Shown piece by piece: positions 1 through 5,605 of a stretch of 5,843 bases of DNA (position 1 is the stretch's first letter; every line of letters begins with the position of its first letter). The DNA comes from JANQUM01 sp047630355. GTDB taxonomy: Bacteria; Bacteroidota; Bacteroidia; Cytophagales; Spirosomataceae. Location of the stretch: NCBI GenBank assembly GCA_047630355.1, contig JBLHXN010000182.1:1-5843 (forward strand), read 5' to 3'. The notes under the pieces were generated by a model, which searched no databases, was not told the origin of the DNA, and saw only the letters and a program-made list of their open reading frames with translations. The translations under genes were made by a program, and so were the position numbers.

Positions 1-169
1 CAGGATACGGATTTCCTACTTCATCAATAGCAACAGCACCCGTAATGGCATATGTATAGTTAATAGTATGACCGTACTTTTTACCAATGGCATCTACTAC
101 TTTGATTGCCTGATCAATTACTTCTGGCCCGATGCCGTCTCCGGCTAATACTGCGAGGTTTAAATTCAT
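1..169 (-). CDS. leuB: 3-isopropylmalate dehydrogenase, N-terminal part (runs off window)
   Basis: Cytosolic NAD-dependent enzyme that oxidatively decarboxylates 3-isopropylmalate to 2-oxoisocaproate (leucine route). The same enzyme class can convert 3-methylmalate to 2-oxobutyrate in the citramalate route. Only the first 56 codons are present. The translation starts MNLNLAVLAGDGIGPEV, and LAGDGIGPEV (residues 8-17) is the N-terminal nucleotide-binding signature of the isopropylmalate/isocitrate dehydrogenase family. It is followed by a GHTINYTYAITGAVAIDE stretch typical of LeuB. The ATG at 169-167 puts the signature at the expected distance from the N-terminus. The leader is A/T-rich with no Shine-Dalgarno. 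It is the last visible gene of the leu operon, separated from the synthase by the inserted GxxExxY cassette, so its transcription may depend on readthrough of that insert. Catalytic Lys, Tyr and Asp residues lie outside the window and cannot be checked. Confidence 0.93.
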   Translation of the reverse strand, partial: MNLNLAVLAGDGIGPEVIDQAIKVVDAIGKKYGHTINYTYAITGAVAIDEVGNPYP

Positions 170-199
170 TTTTTGTTGTTTATTATCTTAAGTTCGTTG

Positions 200-297
200 T
201 TTTTTTAACCACAGAGTTCCACGAAGTTTGGCACGGAGTAACACTGAGTTCTTGTTCTTTATAGATCTTGCTTATTTTTGACTTCAACCACTGAGTT
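200..297 (+). repeat. Left (leuB-side) arm of degenerate CCACNGAGTT decamers
   Basis: After a T7 run (200-206) and AA, units read in a row on the plus strand: CCACAGAGTT (209-218), CCACGAAGTT (219-228), GCACGGAGTA (231-240) and ACACTGAGTT (241-250). A fifth unit, CCACTGAGTT (288-297), sits apart after about 37 bp of unrelated A/T-rich sequence and ends next to the GxxExxY stop codon. The array covers most of the 131-nt gap between the GxxExxY gene and leuB. There is no recognisable terminator hairpin in this gap on the operon strand, so readthrough into leuB is possible. Confidence 0.8.
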
Positions 298-300
298 TTT

Positions 301-690
301 TTAGTTTACAAACCGTCTAATTCCTAACTTTAAGCCGGCTACATTGAAGTTCATTAGGTAGCCGATCGGAAATTTACCCAATTTCAAACACGTCAAAACT
401 TGTGCCGTGTGAACGTCAGTGAGTTGTTCTACTGACTTTAATTCGATTACAATTTTGCGTTCTACCAGTAAATCTAACCGATAGCCGCATTCTAATTTTA
501 CTTCTTCAAAAATTAAAGGAATCGGCTTTTCCTTTTCTACCAATAACCCTTCTTTCGATAATTTATAAAAAAGACACTCTTTATAGGTACTTTCTAATAA
601 TCCTGGTCCCAAAGCCGAATGGACGTCAAAAGCACATTTCAACACTCTCTGGATAATAGGGTTTAAATAAGTGTACGATTGAGTTGACAT
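301..690 (-). CDS. GxxExxY protein, PD-(D/E)XK nuclease-like
   Basis: Small 129-residue protein. The family-naming motif is intact as GLLESTY (residues 30-36). The pattern expected of a PD-(D/E)XK nuclease core is complete: E33 in the first helix, D73 in YRLDLLV, E83 and K85 in VIELKS, and the downstream Gln helix HTAQVLTCLKL with Q97. About 125 residues is normal for the family, so the gene looks full length and intact. There is no signal peptide or membrane segment, so it is probably cytosolic. The biochemical activity of the family is, to my knowledge, not established; nuclease action is inferred from the fold signature. It starts at an ATG after an A/T-only leader. It lies in the same direction as the leu genes, 71 nt after the synthase and 131 nt before leuB, and has no pathway link to leucine. 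It sits inside the inverted decamer arms, which suggests a cargo or mobility role rather than a metabolic one. Confidence 0.9.
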   Translation of the reverse strand: MSTQSYTYLNPIIQRVLKCAFDVHSALGPGLLESTYKECLFYKLSKEGLLVEKEKPIPLIFEEVKLECGYRLDLLVERKIVIELKSVEQLTDVHTAQVLTCLKLGKFPIGYLMNFNVAGLKLGIRRFVN

Positions 691-707
691 ATATAATTAT
701 TAATTAC

Positions 708-757
708 ACCTCTGTGGAACTCCGTGCTTAACTCCAAAAACTCCGTGGTTAAAAAAA
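708..757 (-). repeat. Right (synthase-side) arm of degenerate decamers, inverted relative to the left arm
   Basis: Read on the minus strand from the outer end: T7 (757-751), AA, CCACGGAGTT (748-739), a degenerate unit ending GGAGTT (738-730), GCACGGAGTT (727-718) and CCACAGAGGT (717-708). The array fills most of the 71-nt gap between the synthase stop and the GxxExxY start. It forms the inverted partner of the 200-248 arm. In a leu-operon transcript the two arms could pair and close the GxxExxY message into a large loop. Confidence 0.8.
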
Positions 758-761
758 GTTG

Positions 762-2273
762 CTAAATTATATTCAACATTCTCTCTGTTGCCTTAATCGC
801 CGAAACAGTTTGATCGGAGTCAAGGCCACGGGTTTTAAATTCCCTTTTTTTAAGCTTCCACGATACAATGGTTTCGCATAATGCATCTGTTTTACCACCG
901 GGAGGAATCCGTACGGCATAATCGGTCAATATTGGAACAGGAATATCATTTCGTTCACAAATCTTTCTTAGAGCGTTCATGAAAGCATCGTATTGCCCAT
1001 CGCCTTGAGCGTGTTCCTCGAAAGTTTTATCGTGAATGCGTACTTTTATCGTAACCGAAGGCCGCAGTGTTTTAGTGTGTGTAAGGACGTAGTCTAATAC
1101 TTCTACTTTTGCCTCGGCTATGTCATTATTTAGTACGTCGGAGATGATATAAGGTAAGTCGTCTTGCGTAACAACTTGCTTTTTGTCACCTAATTCAATA
1201 ATCCGTTGCGTTACTTTTTTTACATCTATTTCGGAAAGCGTTATGCCTAATTCCTGCAAATTCTGTTCGATATTGGCTTTCCCAGACGTTTTTCCCAAAG
1301 CATAGGTTCGTTTTCTCCCGAACCGCTTAGGAGATAATTCACTGACATACAGATTTTTCTTTTTGTCGCCGTCAGCGTGAATGCCGGCGGTTTGGGTAAA
1401 TACATTTTCTCCAACAATTGGCTTATTCGTTGGAATACGGATTCCTGAAAATGTCTCAACTAATTTACTAATGGAGTAAAGCGACTGTTCGTTTACTTTT
1501 ATTTCCACTTCGGGCATAAAATCTTTGATAACAGCAACGGTGCTCGCTAAAGGAGCATTTCCCGCTCGTTCGCCCATGCCATTTACCGTTAAGTGAATGC
1601 CGTGAACGCCCGCTTTGATAGCTGCCATAACGTTGGCAACGCCCAAGTCATAATCATTGTGTCCGTGGAAATCAAAGTGTAGATTCGGAAACTCATCTAC
1701 CGCCTGTTTGCAAAAGTCATACGACTCTTCGGGCGTTAAAATGCCTAAAGTGTCGGGAAAAAGGACTCGTTTAATAGGTTGTTTTGATAAAAAACTAAGC
1801 ATCTGAAATACGTATTCTTTAGAATTTCGCATTCCGTTGCTCCAATCTTCAAGGTAAACATTTACGTCGATTTTGTGCTTTTGAGCCGAAGAAATTACCT
1901 GTCCAATTGCTGAGAAATGCTCTTCGGGTGTCTTCTTTAGCTGATGAGTTAAGTGGTTTAGAGAGCCTTTTGTAAGCAAATTCATTACCCGTGCCCCTGA
2001 TTCGAGCATCCAATTGATGGATGAATCTCCATCAACGAATGTCAAAATCTCAATTTTGTCTAGAAAACCTTCTGATTTCGCCCAATTTGTGATTTTTTTC
2101 ACCGCTTCCATTTCACCGTCAGAAACCCGGGCGGATGCTACCTCGATTCGATCAACTTTTACCTCTTTAAGCAGCAGTTGGGCAATAGTCAGTTTTTCGG
2201 AAGAAGGAAACGACACGCCGTTGGTTTGTTCACCATCGCGGAGTGTCGTGTCCATTATTTCTAAGTATCTCAT
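762..2273 (-). CDS. cimA: (R)-citramalate synthase / 2-isopropylmalate synthase family enzyme (CimA/LeuA2)
   Basis: Condenses an alpha-keto acid with acetyl-CoA: pyruvate to citramalate (isoleucine route), or 2-oxoisovalerate to 2-isopropylmalate (leucine route). The 503-residue chain holds an HMGL-like TIM barrel with DTTLRDGEQ (8-16; R12, metal ligand D13), HGHND (203-207; ligands H203, H205) and NGMGERAGNAP (231-241). A linker with TQTAGIHADGDKK and GKTSGKANI follows, then a C-terminal LeuA regulatory domain (about 390-503) with GDGQYDAFMNAL and RIPPGGKTDA. It aligns closely with Leptospira CimA as I remember it, and the recalled pyruvate-pocket residues L81, L104 and Y144 fall at L77, L100 and Y140. 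E142, H299 and Y309 match further active-site residues. I therefore prefer citramalate synthase; database labels often say 2-isopropylmalate synthase. I chose the ATG at 2273 because LEIMDTTLRDGEQ then begins at the usual distance from the N-terminus. In-frame ATG (2327) and TTG (2351) starts would add 18 or 26 residues. Confidence 0.88.
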   Translation of the reverse strand: MRYLEIMDTTLRDGEQTNGVSFPSSEKLTIAQLLLKEVKVDRIEVASARVSDGEMEAVKKITNWAKSEGFLDKIEILTFVDGDSSINWMLESGARVMNLLTKGSLNHLTHQLKKTPEEHFSAIGQVISSAQKHKIDVNVYLEDWSNGMRNSKEYVFQMLSFLSKQPIKRVLFPDTLGILTPEESYDFCKQAVDEFPNLHFDFHGHNDYDLGVANVMAAIKAGVHGIHLTVNGMGERAGNAPLASTVAVIKDFMPEVEIKVNEQSLYSISKLVETFSGIRIPTNKPIVGENVFTQTAGIHADGDKKKNLYVSELSPKRFGRKRTYALGKTSGKANIEQNLQELGITLSEIDVKKVTQRIIELGDKKQVVTQDDLPYIISDVLNNDIAEAKVEVLDYVLTHTKTLRPSVTIKVRIHDKTFEEHAQGDGQYDAFMNALRKICERNDIPVPILTDYAVRIPPGGKTDALCETIVSWKLKKREFKTRGLDSDQTVSAIKATERMLNII

Positions 2274-2364
2274 TTTAGGGGGGAAGTAGCGGTAAGGTTT
2301 GGGCGATAAACCGTAAATAAAATGCATAGCATGCAAAAGTGTACGGTTCAACGCTTACAGCCTT

Positions 2365-2961
2365 TTAAAACGGTCTTGTGGTTTCAAATTCGGCAATTTC
2401 TCCTTTGATTGACTGTAAGTAATCAATGTCATCAAAACCGTTGAGCATATTGTTTTTCTTGTAACCGTTAATCTCAAAACTTTCTGAATCTCCCGTTGCC
2501 ATAATGGTCACCGTTTGTTCGGGAAGACTAACTTCGATTTCGACGTTTGGGTCTGTTTCAATAGCTTGGAAAATTTTATCCAAAAATTCAGGACTAACCG
2601 TTACCGGAAGAATACCAATGTTCAGGGAATTACCTTTGAAAATATCTGCAAAGAAACTGGAAATTACGCAACGGAAACCGTAATCGTAAATCGCCCAAGC
2701 GGCGTGCTCACGGCTTGAACCGCTACCGAAATTGCGACCACCCACAAGCATTTTCCCTTCATAGATTGAGTTGTTCAAAACGAAGTCTGCCTTCGGGGAG
2801 CCATCGTTGTTGTAACGCCAATCACGAAAGAGATTATCGCCAAAGCCTTTGCGTTCGGTTGCTTTTAAAAAGCGAGCCGGAATAATTTGATCTGTATCCA
2901 CGTTTTCAAGTGGAAGGGGCACTGCTGTTGAGCGAAGTACCGTGAATTTATCGTATGCCAT
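2365..2961 (-). CDS. leuD: 3-isopropylmalate dehydratase small subunit
   Basis: Small (swivel-domain) subunit of isopropylmalate isomerase. With LeuC it converts 2-isopropylmalate to 3-isopropylmalate, and citramalate to 3-methylmalate in the citramalate route. At 198 residues it has the usual bacterial LeuD length. Signatures include NVDTDQIIPARFL (20-32) near the N-terminus, GGRNFGSGSSREHAAWA (74-90), the substrate-contact loop of the aconitase swivel domain, and FADIFKGNSLNIGILP towards the C-terminal half. The ATG start at 2961 gives the standard N-terminus and is preceded by A/T-rich sequence without a Shine-Dalgarno. The gene lies 85 nt after the leuC stop and 91 nt before the preferred synthase start, all in one direction, so co-transcription is likely. 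No missing residues or frame disruptions are seen. Confidence 0.96.
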   Translation of the reverse strand: MAYDKFTVLRSTAVPLPLENVDTDQIIPARFLKATERKGFGDNLFRDWRYNNDGSPKADFVLNNSIYEGKMLVGGRNFGSGSSREHAAWAIYDYGFRCVISSFFADIFKGNSLNIGILPVTVSPEFLDKIFQAIETDPNVEIEVSLPEQTVTIMATGDSESFEINGYKKNNMLNGFDDIDYLQSIKGEIAEFETTRPF

Positions 2962-3001
2962 ATTTTATTGAATATTGGTGTTGGACAATCGGCTTTTTAC
3001 C

Positions 3002-3038
3002 GCTTGCATCAAGCCCGAAGCATTTTCAGTTTGAAAAT
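3002..3038 (-). other. Two small hairpins in the leuC-leuD spacer
   Basis: In the 85-nt spacer, GCTTG/CAAGC (3002-3006 and 3010-3014, 3-nt loop) is followed by ATTTTCA/TGAAAAT (3022-3028 and 3032-3038, 3-nt loop). Both stems are perfect. Neither is followed by a clear U-run on the operon strand, so they are not convincing terminators. They could be mRNA processing or stability elements, or chance in A/T-rich DNA. Confidence 0.25.
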
Positions 3039-3046
3039 AGTATAAA

Positions 3047-4444
3047 TTACATGAAACTCCGAGGATCTGTAACCACGCCACTAACTGCCGCTGCTGCTGC
3101 TACCAACGGACTTGCCAAAAGCGTTCTTGAGTTTGGGCCTTGACGACCTTCGAAATTTCGGTTAGAAGTGGAAACGGCTAATTTTCCCGCAGGAACCTTG
3201 TCATCATTCATGGCAAGACACGCCGAACAGCCAGGTTGACGAAGTTCAAAACCAGACTCAATCAAGGTATCGTAAATGCCTTCTTCCCTGATCTGGGCTT
3301 CCACAACGTGTGAGCCGGGAACGAGCCAAGCGGTGATGTTATCAGCTTTTTTACGACCTTTAACAATAGAGGCGAATTGTCGGAAATCTTCAATACGACC
3401 GTTAGTACAACTTCCTAAAAATACGAAGTCAACGGGTTTGCCAATCATTTGTTCTTCTTCGTTGAAGCCCATGTAATTTAAAGACTTAGCGTAACTCGCA
3501 GCTCCACTTTTTACTTCTCCAGCTTTAGGGATATTTTGTGAAATACCCGTTCCTAATCCTGGATTTGTACCAAACGTAATTTGTGGTTCGATATCAGCAG
3601 CGTCGAAAATGAGTTCTTCGTCAAATTCTGCTCCTTCGTCAGTAACGAGTGTTTTCCAATACTCGACTAATTCGTCCCACTTTTCGCCTTTGGGTGAAAA
3701 TTCGCGACCTTTTAAATAGGTAAACGTCGTGTCGTCAGGGGCAATCATGCCACCTCTGGCACCCATTTCAATAGACATATTACAGACCGTCATCCGGCCT
3801 TCCATGCTCATTTCTTCAAAAACTTCTCCAGCGTACTCCACGAAATAACCCGTAGCACCCGATGCCGTAGTTTTGGAAATTATGTAGAGAATAACATCTT
3901 TAGAAAGCACGCCTTTGCCCGGTTTTCCGTTTACGGTGATCCGCATTTTCTTAGGCTTGGGTTGCATGATACACTGTGAAGAAAGAACCATTTCAACTTC
4001 TGACGTGCCAATTCCGAAAGCAATTGCTCCGAATGCTCCGTGAGTAGAAGTATGTGAATCACCGCAGACAATCGTCATGCCTGGTAATGTTATACCATTT
4101 TCGGGTCCTATTACGTGAACGATACCATTTTTGTGGTGACCTAAGCCCCAATGGGAAATGCCGTACTTTTTAGAATTAGTTTCGAGTGCCCTTAATTGAT
4201 TTGCCGAAAGCGGGTCTTCCACTGGAAGGTGCTGATTCATGGTCGGCGTGTTGTGATCAGCAGTGGCGAAGGTGCGTTGGGGGTGAAGAACACCTACTCC
4301 GCGACTTTCGAGACCTAAAAATGCCACGGGGCTTGTTACTTCGTGGATAAAATGGCGATCGATGAAAAATACATCGGGACCATTATTGATTTTTCTGACA
4401 ACGTGGGAGTCCCATACTTTGTCGAAAAGGGTTTGTTTACTCAT
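3047..4444 (-). CDS. leuC: 3-isopropylmalate dehydratase large subunit
   Basis: Catalytic [4Fe-4S] subunit of isopropylmalate isomerase, of the aconitase superfamily. With LeuD it dehydrates and rehydrates 2-isopropylmalate to 3-isopropylmalate; homologous complexes also handle citramalate. The 465 residues match the usual LeuC length. Cluster ligands are present as C346 in FLGSCTNGR and as C406 and C409 in PGCSACLAMN. Other family blocks are CGDSHTSTHGAFGAIAFGIG (127-146), GARGGMIAPD (228-237) and the C-terminal TSNRNFEGRQG (426-436). The ATG start at 4444 gives the typical MSKQTLFDKVWDSHVV N-terminus. It is the first gene of the operon in this window: upstream are a 339-nt intergenic region and a divergent gene, and no classical leuA is present. 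The protein looks intact and unremarkable. Confidence 0.97.
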   Translation of the reverse strand: MSKQTLFDKVWDSHVVRKINNGPDVFFIDRHFIHEVTSPVAFLGLESRGVGVLHPQRTFATADHNTPTMNQHLPVEDPLSANQLRALETNSKKYGISHWGLGHHKNGIVHVIGPENGITLPGMTIVCGDSHTSTHGAFGAIAFGIGTSEVEMVLSSQCIMQPKPKKMRITVNGKPGKGVLSKDVILYIISKTTASGATGYFVEYAGEVFEEMSMEGRMTVCNMSIEMGARGGMIAPDDTTFTYLKGREFSPKGEKWDELVEYWKTLVTDEGAEFDEELIFDAADIEPQITFGTNPGLGTGISQNIPKAGEVKSGAASYAKSLNYMGFNEEEQMIGKPVDFVFLGSCTNGRIEDFRQFASIVKGRKKADNITAWLVPGSHVVEAQIREEGIYDTLIESGFELRQPGCSACLAMNDDKVPAGKLAVSTSNRNFEGRQGPNSRTLLASPLVAAAAAVSGVVTDPRSFM

Positions 4445-4783
4445 TATTTCTGATTTTAAAATTCTTCTGTTTTTTTGGAATACAAACTTTACGGATGAAA
4501 CAGGTTTCTACTTAGAATTCAAAATTCGTGTTAATCCGTCTGATCTGTGTTATTCGTGTTCTTAACATTAATGTTTTGTTTACGCATCTCAATTAAGCTG
4601 CAAATTTCTGCACTTTTACTCTCAAAACTATAACGCCCTTCGCTCAAAAAATAGCGAATTTAGTTATTTTTTAAATTTGAGCTTTGTTGAATAGATGTTT
4701 TTTATTTATTCGGAACTCAACTACCGTTCCGTTTCAGTTTATCCCTAATTTTAGATAACGACTAAATTCATCAACACAGTTTA
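4445..4783. other. Divergent intergenic region between leuC and the MBL-fold gene
   Basis: A 339-nt A/T-rich region that must hold the leu-operon promoter on the minus strand and probably the hydrolase promoter on the plus strand. Visible elements are: a 9-bp repeat array (4524-4561); an inverted repeat TTCGCT/AGCGAA with an 8-nt loop (4639-4658); and a second one, CGGAAC/GTTCCG, with a 9-nt loop (4711-4731). A minus-strand TAGTTTTG (4630-4623) matches the Bacteroidota -7 consensus TAnnTTTG, but its nearest upstream TTTG is only 14 nt away, shorter than usual, so it is a weak promoter candidate. No equally good box is seen for the plus-strand gene. No riboswitch or T-box structure was recognised. 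Confidence 0.4.
4524..4561 (-). repeat. Short array of ~9-bp repeats in the leuC leader
   Basis: Four adjacent plus-strand units begin at 4524, 4534, 4543 and 4552: ATTCGTGTTA, ATCCGTCTG, ATCTGTGTT and ATTCGTGTT. Read on the minus strand the units become AACACGAAT, AACACAGAT and the like. These share the core CAC(A/G)GA with the decamers around the GxxExxY gene, but with period 9 instead of about 10 and a different tail. The array ends 80 nt upstream of the leuC start. It may be a related repeat family or the remnant of one; a regulatory role is not shown. Confidence 0.65.
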
Positions 4784-5596
4784 ATGCAACATTTGACATT
4801 AAAAGCTCACGAAGGTGTGGGAATGTACCGCTTTGGCTATTCGCTGATAGGCAAGCCTTTTTTATCTGTTTATTGTTACGAAGTTGATGGTTTGTTGATT
4901 GATACTGCTCAACGAAACTGCGAACAAAAGGTGTTGAAAACGTTTGAGGAAAAACAGATTAATTCAATTTTATTGACGCATTGGCACGAAGACCATTCAG
5001 GAAATGCCGAAGCGTTGGCAAGTTTTCACGAAGCCATTATTTACGCCCCGAGCCAATGTTTATCCCAGTTGAAAAATGGTTTTAAAGTGCTACCCTACGA
5101 GCGGCTTCTTTTCGGAGAAATTCGTCTAATTACGCAAGTGATTCAACCATTTCCGAAAGAAATAATTACCGAAAACTACCGCCTGACTCCCGTCTTTACG
5201 CCGGGACATTCAGAAGATCATACTGCTTTTATCGAACCGGACAAAGGCTGGCTTTTTGCGGGTGACCTGTTTGTTGGAATCGAAATTCGGTTTTTTAGAA
5301 AAGGGGAGAAGTTTTGGCCGCAAGTAGAATCCTTTAAGCGAATCTTGGAATACGATTTTGACGTTATTTTTTGCGGACATCATCCACGCCTTAAAGACGG
5401 AAGGAAGTGGATGCAACGTAAACTGCAGCATTTCGAAGACTTTGGTGGTCGGGTAAGGGAATTGCACGAAAGGGGCTTTTCCGTGAAAGAAGTCATGAAA
5501 GAAATGAAGCTTAAAGAAAACACACTTCTAAACCTTTTGTTATCGAATGACATTGCCGTTGCGTACATGGTGGAGGCCGCTTGCGAACCTGAGTGA
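4784..5596 (+). CDS. Metallo-beta-lactamase-fold hydrolase (LACTB2/glyoxalase II-like)
   Basis: A 270-residue MBL-fold enzyme, probably cytosolic since no signal peptide is visible. Metal-binding motifs are complete: D40 in LLIDT, the HxHxDH motif THWHEDHSGN (H66, H68, D70, H71), H142 in TPGHSEDH, D161 in FAGDLF, and the terminal His in FCGHHPR (H199 or H200). This pattern supports a dinuclear zinc hydrolase. The TPGHSEDH form and the C-terminal extension after about residue 210, which is helical and may be a small winged-helix module, resemble the LACTB2 group, some of whose members are ribonucleases. Glyoxalase II-like thioesterase activity is an alternative, and the substrate cannot be read from sequence. 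It is transcribed divergently from the leu operon and has no obvious functional tie to it. The ATG at 4784 is the first in frame and gives a normal N-terminus. The stop lies 9 nt from the stop of the convergent gene. Confidence 0.88.
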   Translation: MQHLTLKAHEGVGMYRFGYSLIGKPFLSVYCYEVDGLLIDTAQRNCEQKVLKTFEEKQINSILLTHWHEDHSGNAEALASFHEAIIYAPSQCLSQLKNGFKVLPYERLLFGEIRLITQVIQPFPKEIITENYRLTPVFTPGHSEDHTAFIEPDKGWLFAGDLFVGIEIRFFRKGEKFWPQVESFKRILEYDFDVIFCGHHPRLKDGRKWMQRKLQHFEDFGGRVRELHERGFSVKEVMKEMKLKENTLLNLLLSNDIAVAYMVEAACEPE

Positions 5597-5605
5597 GTTA
5601 TTGAC

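Larger units (their letters stand above)
196..761 (-). mobile_element. Candidate mobile cassette: GxxExxY gene between inverted decamer-repeat arms, flanked by GTTG
   Basis: Seen: one arm at 200-248 and the other at 710-757 are imperfect inverted repeats, matching at about 38 of 48 aligned positions with one gap (counted by eye). Both begin at the outer edge with TTTTTTTAACCAC in inverted orientation. The 4-bp word GTTG occurs directly outside each arm, at 196-199 and 758-761, as expected for a target-site duplication, although 4 bp can match by chance. The only gene inside encodes the GxxExxY protein. Inferred: removing one GTTG and the cassette leaves 30 nt between the synthase stop and the leuB start, a normal operon spacer, whereas the present gap is 592 nt. 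No transposase is encoded, so movement would need the nuclease-like protein itself or help in trans. It could alternatively be a non-mobile repeat-flanked gene that drifted in by recombination. Confidence 0.5.

Noticed and set aside
200..297. CRISPR array interpretation of the decamer repeats
   Set aside because: Units are about 10 bp, degenerate and nearly contiguous with no spacers of constant length, and there are no cas genes.
2014..2289. Plus-strand open frame of 91 codons opposite the synthase N-terminal region
   Set aside because: It is antisense to strongly conserved synthase coding sequence and shows no recognisable domain; a shadow frame.
2323..2335. TGCAT/ATGCA hairpin in the leuD-synthase spacer as a terminator
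   Set aside because: Five-bp stem with no following U-run on the operon strand; it would also split a well-formed operon.
4535..4591. Minus-strand 18-codon frame (4588-4532) across the 9-bp array as a leader peptide
   Set aside because: The peptide is rich in Asn/Thr/Asp with no branched-chain run, and it is simply the repeat array read in frame.
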